DNA of 64,000 nucleotides from an uncultured Flavobacteriaceae bacterium. GTDB lineage: Bacteria > Bacteroidota > Bacteroidia > Flavobacteriales > Flavobacteriaceae. Position 1 is the first letter of the stretch. Every line of letters starts with the position of its first letter. Location: contig CALSTV010000001.1 of NCBI GenBank assembly GCA_943789365.1, positions 1,364,001 to 1,428,000 on the forward strand. Reading direction: 5' to 3'. The translations under genes and the position numbers were made by a program. The notes below the pieces were generated by a model. The model saw nothing but the letters and a program-made list of their open reading frames with translations, was not told where the DNA came from and ran no database searches. This document shows, piece by piece, positions 44,232-50,950 of this stretch.

Positions 44232-45287
44232 ATGCAAAATAAAGTGAATACAGTCCAATGGCTGGTTTTAATGTTGGGGCTTTTTATATGGAGCAGCCAT
44301 GCTCAGGAAAAAAAGGAGAGCGATACTACCGGTTATAAAGTTTGGTTAGGCACCCATGCAAGTCCTAAAAGTGCGCTGGACAACAAGGACGCATGGAAAT
44401 GCACGGCAAGACTGGTGGAAGGTTTAAACATCCATAAAACGCCTGTCAAATTTGCCAATAATAAAATTGATAAGAAAGAGTCGCTTAACACAAAAGATTT
44501 CAATCAGTTTATTCACCTTTTTGAAGCAGGAGGTACCAATGGAATTGTGGAGGCAGGCAGAACAGCATGGAAGTGCGATGCCTTTCCAGACCGACGTCAT
44601 TTGGAGGGTTTTCTTGAGAAAAAATTCAAAACGATCGATGCCGGAGGCTATACCGTTAAAGGAATTCTATTCTTCGATAATTTTATTGGAAGTAACGCCA
44701 AAGCCTCTAAGGGTGTGGTGTATTCCTGGACCGAAGAGGAGGTGCAAAGAATGAGAGCTTGGTTGGATGCAAACAGACCCCATGTAATCCTCTATTGGAA
44801 TGCCAGAAATTTTTCAAAAGCATCGAAAGACTGGTGTGCTCACCATTTGGTAGACGGTATTGTGCTGGAAGGAAATCCGGATAAATGGTACCTAAACAAA
44901 GGCAAAAGACAAGAGTTGTTAAAATGGTTATGGTCCCACGAAAAAACCAAACACAAACCATTGGTATTCCAGGTACCTGTGAGTTCTTTAAAAGAAACAG
45001 CAACAGGCCCCACAGCAATTCAACAGGTGCGCTTATGGGTACGATGGTTGGGTGTCGATTTTATGGGACCCGATTTTTTAAGAAGCAATCAGGTTGTGCT
45101 CATGCCAGTGACGTATAATCCTGCGTTTGCATTTTATCCGGAAACTGTCAATAATGGAAAAACCTATGCCAATACTATGACTGGTATTACTTTGTCACTA
45201 TTGGAACAAAAGGCGTTGTTTCAAGGGATGGATGGGGTGCCTACGAAAGAGGCTGTGGAGGGGGTTGAAAGGATTGGGGATGATTAG
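44232..45287 (+). CDS. Secreted protein of unknown family with its own locus promoter
   Basis: 351 residues with a signal peptide (residues 1-24, ending IWSSHAQ). I do not recognise the family. The sequence has alternating strand/helix character with short hydrophobic strands (YTVKGILFFDNFIG, HVILYWNARNFS, HLVDGIVLEGNP, HKPLVFQVPVSS, LGVDFMGPDF), which fits a TIM-barrel-like hydrolase. Conserved-looking acidic residues at the ends of strands (FFDNF, VLEGN) would suit a glycosidase. It stands alone, has a strong locus-motif promoter, and its 3' end borders the accessory island, so its C-terminus (EGVERIGDD, in unusually G-rich DNA) might have been altered by the insertion. Confidence 0.6.
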   Translation: MQNKVNTVQWLVLMLGLFIWSSHAQEKKESDTTGYKVWLGTHASPKSALDNKDAWKCTARLVEGLNIHKTPVKFANNKIDKKESLNTKDFNQFIHLFEAGGTNGIVEAGRTAWKCDAFPDRRHLEGFLEKKFKTIDAGGYTVKGILFFDNFIGSNAKASKGVVYSWTEEEVQRMRAWLDANRPHVILYWNARNFSKASKDWCAHHLVDGIVLEGNPDKWYLNKGKRQELLKWLWSHEKTKHKPLVFQVPVSSLKETATGPTAIQQVRLWVRWLGVDFMGPDFLRSNQVVLMPVTYNPAFAFYPETVNNGKTYANTMTGITLSLLEQKALFQGMDGVPTKEAVEGVERIGDD

Positions 45288-45434
45288 GGTTGATGAGGTG
45301 AGGTGTTTTTTTGACTTGGTTTTTTGTTGGGATACATTCTTTATGAGTTCATAAATATTTTGTATATTTGCACTAGTTAAGTCTGCGGAACACGAAAGTC
45401 GACTCCAAGTCGTTATTTTAAATTCAGTTTGAAA

Positions 45435-46250
45435 TTAGTGTTTTAGTGGGCTTATTTTATTTTCAGCCGTTAAAGGATTCTTTTTATTGTCATAATAGTT
45501 TTTCCAATCATCATATTTTTCAGTATCGTATAGATCTAAGACTAGTTTTACTTGTTCTTTAATAAAATTGTAATATCTAATTTCTCCTTTTTCAAATACT
45601 CTTTGGATCGTCCAACAGAAATAGTCTGCTAAATTTAATAAAGGATCTTTAGTTGGATAATTCACATTAAAAACTACGTTGGTTCTCATTTCTTTATTGC
45701 CATTTATTTTAGCAAATCTTTGTTTTGCTTTTAAAAAAGCTAATGCTAAATTATGATTTTTAGTACTTTTTCCCCTTTCGGAAATATGCATTACGAGTTT
45801 ATCGTGCTTAGTAAGTTTATTTTTAAGTAAATGAGAGAGTAAATCGGCATAAAAGTATTCTTCCTTTCCTTTATGTTTCGTTTCATAGCGTTCGATATTT
45901 TTTCTTCCCACAACAGCTTCGAAGCTACAATTGATTGTTTTCATTAAATCAAACATCTCTTTTCTAATTTCAGGTAAATCGTCAGTTGCGTGTAAATAAT
46001 AACCACTTTTGTTGATTTTTTTTAAGACACTCGGAACGTGATAATATTCATCTTTAGTAATTTTCTCTTGAAGAGAATTTATTTTATCTCTTACCTCATC
46101 TAATGGGTCTTTTACTTGTATCATACCAAGAATGAAAACATTTGAAACACCATTTGTTCCAATGATGTTTTTCTTTCCTTTTCCGTAAAAAGTAGTATCA
46201 CCGGCTTCATCTAAAAATAGATGATAATCCATTAGTTTAGGATTTCCCAT
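45435..46250 (-). CDS. DUF3800 family protein
   Basis: 271 residues. The N-terminal MDYHLFLDEAGDTTFYG is the DUF3800 signature with its conserved D-E-x-G-D, and later LVMHISERGKSTKN and INYPTKDPLLNLADYFCWTI-like segments carry further acidic positions (D in LLNLADYF). The family has an RNase-H-like fold and occurs in mobile and defence-related regions; its role is not established. It lies at one end of the accessory island and is transcribed alone. Confidence 0.75.
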   Translation of the reverse strand: MGNPKLMDYHLFLDEAGDTTFYGKGKKNIIGTNGVSNVFILGMIQVKDPLDEVRDKINSLQEKITKDEYYHVPSVLKKINKSGYYLHATDDLPEIRKEMFDLMKTINCSFEAVVGRKNIERYETKHKGKEEYFYADLLSHLLKNKLTKHDKLVMHISERGKSTKNHNLALAFLKAKQRFAKINGNKEMRTNVVFNVNYPTKDPLLNLADYFCWTIQRVFEKGEIRYYNFIKEQVKLVLDLYDTEKYDDWKNYYDNKKNPLTAENKISPLKH

Positions 46251-46528
46251 TTCTTGTCTTTTGATATTTTGTTCTTCGTCTCTATTTTACTCAACAAGAA
46301 ACCATCAATTTTCAATTTTGCAGAAAGTTCTCTCAAAAGAAGATTGTTTTATTCTCTTATATTTTATATAAATTATCTATCATTCTAAATTACCACAACG
46401 GTTTGTATAATGATTGCCTAGGGAAATTGGAAAACCAATTATAAGATAACACGATTTTGAATAAAAGCACTAATTTCGTATAAAAAACGAATTCGATATT
46501 ATCGTCTTGTTTTCTTGTTCTATCTTTT

Positions 46529-48205
46529 TTAGAATAATTTTTCGGGAAATTCTTTTTCGTCAATTGGTGGTTTATTTAAATCCTGTTCTGTCTGAATTTC
46601 AGTATTTCTTTCTTTTTTTAATAATTCAAGTGTTCTTTTATACTCAGATGCTTCGGCGTTTTTATAAAGTTCAAATTCAGATTCAAAATTTTCTTTGATA
46701 CAATCTTCAATTTCTTCAATTGTAACATTGAAATATTCCTTTCTGCTATTGACCTTGTTTAATCTTTTATTCTCAAATTTTTGATGTAATATTTTCTCTA
46801 ATTTAGGGGCGTCTTCGGTGTATATCATTGCATGTGTGTCAAACAAAAATGGAACTGAGGCGTCTCCAAGTTCTTTAACTCTATCATAAGGGTCCAACCT
46901 TCTAGTCATCCCAATTTTATAAATATTTTCTCCAAAAGAACCCAAGTTTGAAACAACATAAACATGACCTCTTTTAGTTTGTTGAGCCATAGATAATGCT
47001 CTTTCAGATTTTTCTTTTACTAAAAGGAGTTCATTTTCAAGATTCGAAATTTTATTAAGTAAATTAGATTGATCCTCCTCAGAAATTAAGCCTAATTCTT
47101 TCCTGGCTTCTTCAAGAGCTTTTTCATATACTTTCTTTTGTAGTTCAGCTTCTTTTTGAACTTTTTCATATTCTCTTTTTGCTCTTTCTTCTTCTCTTAT
47201 TTCTGCTCTTTGACTTTTTAACTCCTCTTTTTCTTCGTGTTTTTTTAGATTGTATTCATGTGAGATCTTTAATTCTTTAATCTTCAACTCTAAATATTCA
47301 TCAGTTAATCTAATTACATTTACTTCGTTAAATTTATTTATAGCTGAAAAACTTTTTCTAATTCTTTCTTCCAAGTTATTTATATTATTCCAACGAACCT
47401 TTGAAATTAAAGAGGAGCATTCTCCATTAAATGCTCTTAGAGATAGTCTTATTATTCTATTAGTGCTTTTAGTTCCCTCTCTTTTAGAACCATTTATAGT
47501 CCACTCGGATTCACAAACACAAGCCTTTTTATCCTTTATAAGTCGTTTCTGTAAATCTATAATTGATATCAACTTAACTTTGTAAGCCTCACTAGTTTGG
47601 TATTCAAAAATTGGCTCATAAAGTCCACTCTCAATTATATGGTTTTGACTTGTATAAAAATTTATATTTTCAATTAATTTTTCATAAACTCCTCTAGCGC
47701 TATTATATTCGTTTTCAAGTTTCTCCTTTTTGTTAACGAATTCTGATTCTAATTTCTGAGAATTATCTTTATACTTTTCTTTTAAAGTCTTTAAGCTTTT
47801 CTGAAGCTCTTCTATTTCCTTGTCCAAGGATGATACGGGTCTAAATTGAGATATTTTTGAATTTAGACCTTTTATTTTTTTATTAGAAAGAAATTTAGAG
47901 ACAACAAGGATAAAGAAGAAAATGGCACCTATAAAAATTTCATTTTTAAACTCATTTTTTATAGGAGGAATTAACTCTTTCTTTATTATTACCTTTTCGA
48001 TATACTTTTTTGAAGCGTAACCTAAATTTCCATTTTTCAAGTTTTTTATTTGAAACCAACTCTTTGTCGAGTCAATTAGCTTTAATGTATCGTTTGGATT
48101 TAAGACTTCAATTATTTTAGAGTTAATTGACGGTTTTTCTCTAAAATTAATTTCTCGCTTTGATCTATAGTATTGGATATATTTAAATTCCTTTTCGTTA
48201 TCCAT
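46529..48205 (-). CDS. SH3b - membrane helix - coiled coil - DUF4041/T5orf172 (GIY-YIG-like) protein
   Basis: 558 residues: SH3b-like domain (about 10-70, REINFREKPSINSKIIEVLN and YASKKYIEKV), one membrane helix (about 88-105), a long charged coiled coil (about 120-190), a DUF4041-like region (about 190-400), and a C-terminal T5orf172/GIY-YIG-like domain (about 410-500, GHVYVVSNLGSFGENIYKIG, MTRRLDPYDRVKELGDASVP). DUF4041-T5orf172 proteins are mostly known from phages and mobile elements. The added sensor-like SH3b domain and membrane helix are unusual and suggest a membrane-bound nuclease, perhaps defensive. The call on function is inference. Confidence 0.7.
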   Translation of the reverse strand: MDNEKEFKYIQYYRSKREINFREKPSINSKIIEVLNPNDTLKLIDSTKSWFQIKNLKNGNLGYASKKYIEKVIIKKELIPPIKNEFKNEIFIGAIFFFILVVSKFLSNKKIKGLNSKISQFRPVSSLDKEIEELQKSLKTLKEKYKDNSQKLESEFVNKKEKLENEYNSARGVYEKLIENINFYTSQNHIIESGLYEPIFEYQTSEAYKVKLISIIDLQKRLIKDKKACVCESEWTINGSKREGTKSTNRIIRLSLRAFNGECSSLISKVRWNNINNLEERIRKSFSAINKFNEVNVIRLTDEYLELKIKELKISHEYNLKKHEEKEELKSQRAEIREEERAKREYEKVQKEAELQKKVYEKALEEARKELGLISEEDQSNLLNKISNLENELLLVKEKSERALSMAQQTKRGHVYVVSNLGSFGENIYKIGMTRRLDPYDRVKELGDASVPFLFDTHAMIYTEDAPKLEKILHQKFENKRLNKVNSRKEYFNVTIEEIEDCIKENFESEFELYKNAEASEYKRTLELLKKERNTEIQTEQDLNKPPIDEKEFPEKLF

Positions 48206-48363
48206 TTTGCAATTTTAAATGTAAGTCAACAAGTTATGTCCCCTACAATAGTTTCCTTATCTCGTAAATAAAGCATTTAAACGTAGACTTTTAATTTTGC
48301 TTAAAGATAAAAAATAATAGCAAAAGAGCTTTCTATATTCAATAAATGTTTGCTATGGATTCT

Positions 48364-48430
48364 TAGGAAGTTTTGTGTGTTTTTGAAGGCGAGCGCATTT
48401 TTGATGGTTTTAGCAAGGAACGGGGTTGGG
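48364..48430 (+). repeat. Cassette-border repeat, copy A (most degenerate)
   Basis: It shares AGGAAGTTTTG, TTTTTGAAGG, a GCATTTTTGATGGTTT-like segment and GGAACGGGGTTG with copies B and C in the same order. It lies between the T5orf172 gene and the first toxin-antitoxin pair. Confidence 0.55.
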
Positions 48431-48479
48431 TCTACTGTATAGATACTCAGTTATTTATTAGGCACTGGCTTTTCAATAC

Positions 48480-48797
48480 TTATTTTTCTCTTTCAATTTT
48501 AGTTGGATTTTGCCGAGTGTCAAAAACGTCAGCAATTTTTATCACCTGCGCATCTTCGATAATAGAATAAATAATCTTGTAATTAGTACAAACCAAATAT
48601 CTGTAAGAGATTTTCCTATCCGTCAAAGTATTCTCAATTTGACCAGCAAATGGGGTTTGCCGTAAAACAGTAACTTCGGATAAAATCTTTTTAATGATTT
48701 TTGTAGCAGTTTTTTTATTTACTTTTTTCGAGTAGTAATCAAAAATGGCATCCAATTGTTTGTGTGAAAAATCAGACCAAATTATTTGATAGTTCAT
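48480..48797 (-). CDS. RelE/ParE-type toxin (module 1)
   Basis: 105 residues. DFSHKQLDAIFDYYSKKVNK and the C-terminal VIKIADVFDTRQNPTKI are typical of ParE/RelE-superfamily toxins, which act on gyrase or on ribosome-bound mRNA. The start codon overlaps the antitoxin stop (TAATG), so the pair is translationally coupled with the antitoxin first. Confidence 0.85.
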   Translation of the reverse strand: MNYQIIWSDFSHKQLDAIFDYYSKKVNKKTATKIIKKILSEVTVLRQTPFAGQIENTLTDRKISYRYLVCTNYKIIYSIIEDAQVIKIADVFDTRQNPTKIEREK

Positions 48798-49027
48798 TAT
48801 CGATATTTAGCAATTATTTCGGAGTGTGTTTTAAAACGACCGTTTTTAAAATCATTTTCAGACTGATCAATTCGATCGTTCAATTCTTCAACAGACATGG
48901 GTTCGAACTCTTTTTCGGAAGGCGCTGTCTGTTTTTCCAATAATTTCTCAAAGCTGGAAATGACTTCCTCACTTTGAAGTTTTAAAAACTCCTGAACAAA
49001 TTCTATTTTTCGTGATTGTAAATCCAT
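48797..49027 (-). CDS. Antitoxin of module 1 (short acidic protein)
   Basis: 76 residues, rich in Glu (FVQEFLKLQSEEVISSFEKL, EFEPMSVEELNDRIDQSEND), with no clear DNA-binding motif. Its identity rests on position directly upstream of a ParE-like toxin and on similarity in size and layout to the antitoxin of module 2. It starts 17 bp below a perfect -7 box. Confidence 0.7.
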   Translation of the reverse strand: MDLQSRKIEFVQEFLKLQSEEVISSFEKLLEKQTAPSEKEFEPMSVEELNDRIDQSENDFKNGRFKTHSEIIAKYR

Positions 49028-49044
49028 TTTAATCAGCTTTATAT

Positions 49045-49052
49045 CAAAGGTA
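49045..49052 (-). promoter_or_regulatory. -7 box of toxin-antitoxin module 1
   Basis: TACCTTTG on the minus strand matches TAnnTTTG perfectly and lies 17 bp upstream of the antitoxin start. Confidence 0.5.
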
Positions 49053-49103
49053 CGAAAAATTCAAATGTTTGTTTCATTTCCCATAAATCTTTACTATCCA
49101 TAC

Positions 49104-49218
49104 TAAGGAAGTTTTGCATGTTTCTTTTTGAAGGAGTAGCTATTTTGAGGGTTTCAGTTGGGAACGGGTTTGTGTTTGCTTTTTTTACAAAAAGCGAGAA
49201 GGCTGTAAGGATTCGAAG
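49104..49218 (+). repeat. Cassette-border repeat, copy B
   Basis: About 115 bp, closely similar to copy C over its whole length (shared GTTTCTTTTTGAAGGAG, GTTTCAGTTG, GGTTTGTGTTTGCT, TTTTTACAAA, GGATTCG, in the same order). It lies between modules 1 and 2. Confidence 0.7.
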
Positions 49219-49272
49219 AGTAGTTCGCGGAACAGGGTTGGTTTTTAATTTAGTTCTTTCTTGTGCAACATT

Positions 49273-49584
49273 TTATTTTAGTTTCAAGAACGTTAATAGT
49301 TTCTTAGGATCTTGTCTATTGTCCCAAAATCCTGTAATAAATAATTGGTTATTATTCACCTTATAGAGAATACTATAATGTCCTAAAGAAATCATTCGAG
49401 TTCGTTTAAAATCAGTTTGTTTTCCAAGTTTTGGGTTTGATTTTAAAAGAATAATTCTTTCCTTAATGTTCTTATTTAATTTTTTAGAATATTCGGTACT
49501 TTTATTCCTTTTGTTCCAGTAGCTAAAAGTTTTATTTCTCTGTTTAACAGCAGTTTTTGTCCAAAATATAGTTATTTCAGCCAT
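49273..49584 (-). CDS. RelE/ParE-type toxin (module 2)
   Basis: 103 residues. It starts MAEITIFWTKTAVKQRNKTF and ends with ITGFWDNRQDPKKLLTFLK, the ParE-like pattern with Arg before D-P. It overlaps the antitoxin stop by 13 bp. The sequence is clearly different from module 1, so this is not a simple duplication of the toxin. Confidence 0.8.
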   Translation of the reverse strand: MAEITIFWTKTAVKQRNKTFSYWNKRNKSTEYSKKLNKNIKERIILLKSNPKLGKQTDFKRTRMISLGHYSILYKVNNNQLFITGFWDNRQDPKKLLTFLKLK

Positions 49585-49808
49585 TCTAAATCAGAATTGT
49601 TTAAGTCAGATTCTGAAATAATAGCTCCGTTTTTAATATCTTTTTCACTCATTAAAAGCATTTCAATTTGCTCGGAAGACAGCGCAACCGTTTCATTTGT
49701 CGATTGTGTAGATTCAAAGATATTACTAATTGCTGTCAATAACTTCTCATTTTTTGTAGCAAGAATTCTGTCTATCAGATTATTTTTTATAATATCAATT
49801 GCTGCCAT
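49572..49808 (-). CDS. Antitoxin of module 2
   Basis: 78 residues (MAAIDIIKNNLIDRILATKN, then VALSSEQIEMLLMSEKDIKN). It has the same length and the acidic C-terminal 'S.SD..' pattern common in small ParD-unlike antitoxins of the Bacteroidota. Recognised by its place upstream of, and overlap with, a ParE-like toxin gene. Confidence 0.7.
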   Translation of the reverse strand: MAAIDIIKNNLIDRILATKNEKLLTAISNIFESTQSTNETVALSSEQIEMLLMSEKDIKNGAIISESDLNNSDLEWLK

Positions 49809-49926
49809 AATATCCTAAATTTGTGTAAAGTTCGACAAATATTCTATTTTCTCCAAATGTAGTACTACTTGTTATAACAATACCAAAAAGGTTCATTTTT
49901 GGGTGTCTATTTCGGGATAATAATAC

Positions 49927-50035
49927 TTCTTCGTGTTTCTTTTTGAAGGAGCGCACATTTTGAGAGTTTCAGTTGAGAATGGGGTTTGTGTTTGCTGTTT
50001 TTACAAACAATAGAAGGCCGGCAGGTAGGGATTCG
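49927..50035 (+). repeat. Cassette-border repeat, copy C
   Basis: The third copy, in the same orientation as A and B, between modules 2 and 3. Downstream of the shared core it has AGAAGGCCGGCAGGTAGGGA where copy B has AGAAGGCTGTAAGGA, so the copies differ by small changes and indels. Confidence 0.7.
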
Positions 50036-50106
50036 GGTGGTAACTTGAGTACAAACTCAGTCCTATGAAAAGGCAAACAAAACGATATTTATTCAAAATT
50101 ATTCGT

Positions 50107-50131
50107 TATTTTTGTATCCAAGTAGATACAA
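50107..50131 (+). promoter_or_regulatory. Promoter and palindromic operator of module 3
   Basis: A perfect -7 box TATTTTTG (50107-50114) overlaps the inverted repeat TTGTATC-N6-GATACAA (50112-50131). The toxin ATG follows five bases later. This fits autorepression by the HigA-like antitoxin. Confidence 0.65.
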
Positions 50132-50136
50132 TATTT

Positions 50137-50436
50137 ATGTTCTTTATTGAAAAAACACCTGAATTTGATAAGTGGCTAAGAAAGCTAAAAGACGTTAAGG
50201 CAAAGGCAAAAATATTATTCAGAATTCAAAAATTAGAATCTGACGAACATTTTGGTGATTGCAAAACTGTTGGTGACGGAATTCGAGAAATGCGAATACA
50301 TTTTGCAAAAGGATACCGGGTTTACTTCAAGGAAAAAGACGGTAAAATAATCGTTCTTCTTATTGGAGGAGATAAATCAAGGCAACAAAAGGACATTATG
50401 AGAGCGAAAGAAATTTGGAAAAAATTAAATAAGTAG
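50137..50436 (+). CDS. HigB-like toxin of the RelE/ParE superfamily (module 3)
   Basis: 99 residues from MFFIEKTPEFDKWLRKLKDV, a start chosen because the upstream ATG at 50065 lies before the promoter. RIQKLESDEHFGDCKTVGDG and IREMRIHFAKGYRVYFKEKD followed by GGDKSRQQKDI are the marks of the 'addiction module killer' (HigB-like) family, which cleaves mRNA at the ribosome. Toxin gene comes first and antitoxin second, four bases later, the opposite order from modules 1 and 2. Confidence 0.85.
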   Translation: MFFIEKTPEFDKWLRKLKDVKAKAKILFRIQKLESDEHFGDCKTVGDGIREMRIHFAKGYRVYFKEKDGKIIVLLIGGDKSRQQKDIMRAKEIWKKLNK

Positions 50437-50440
50437 AGAA

Positions 50441-50725
50441 ATGGAGACTTCAAGATTTGAAATAGCGGATTATTTGGATAGCAAAGAAATGATTGCAGAA
50501 TACCTCAATACGGTTTTAGAAAAAGGAAATAATGATGATGTAATTAATGCAATCGGACATATTGCAAAAGCAATCGGAATGACAAAAATTGCAGAGGAAA
50601 CTGGTTTGAGCAGGCCGAGTTTGTACAAAGCACTATCCGTTGGAGCCAAACCTCAATTTGCGACAATTATGAAAGTGTTAAAAGCAATCGGAGGACAAAT
50701 TCAAGTGAATCCAATGTCAGCCTAA
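50441..50725 (+). CDS. HigA-like antitoxin with helix-turn-helix (module 3)
   Basis: 94 residues. IADYLDSKEMIAEYLNTVLE at the start and a C-terminal HTH (IGMTKIAEETGLSRPSLYKA) are typical of 'addiction module antidote' proteins. The HTH would bind the TTGTATC-N6-GATACAA palindrome in front of the operon. Confidence 0.85.
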   Translation: METSRFEIADYLDSKEMIAEYLNTVLEKGNNDDVINAIGHIAKAIGMTKIAEETGLSRPSLYKALSVGAKPQFATIMKVLKAIGGQIQVNPMSA

Positions 50726-50824
50726 AAAAATTACCCCAAGCTAGTTAACCTGTTGTATCTATATTATTTTATGCTGTATATAGCACAAAAAAAGAGACGG
50801 TCTGAAAAGTACCTAGGTGTCCGT

Positions 50825-50884
50825 TCGAGCGGAGTCGAGAACTTATCAATGTCTTGATTGTTAAGACATTTCGACTCCGCTCGA
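50825..50884. repeat. Two-tier inverted repeat between module 3 and the T9SS gene
   Basis: Outer arms TCGAGCGGAGTCGA and TCGACTCCGCTCGA are perfect over 14 bp, and inner arms ATGTCTT and AAGACAT are perfect over 7 bp around a seven-base loop. It lies between convergent transcription units and could act as a bidirectional terminator. The outer arm is the kind of palindrome dispersed in flavobacterial genomes, though that is from memory. Confidence 0.75.
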
Positions 50885-50950
50885 TAAGACAATTTTTATC
50901 CTTTAATACTTTGCAGACAGCCTCTTGCCTTTTTTCATAATTTCTTGTAG

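Noticed and set aside
45362-45369. TATATTTG on the plus strand as a promoter after the 44.2 kb gene
   Set aside because: It matches a -7 box, but no plus-strand gene or convincing RNA follows; it could be chance in A/T-rich DNA.
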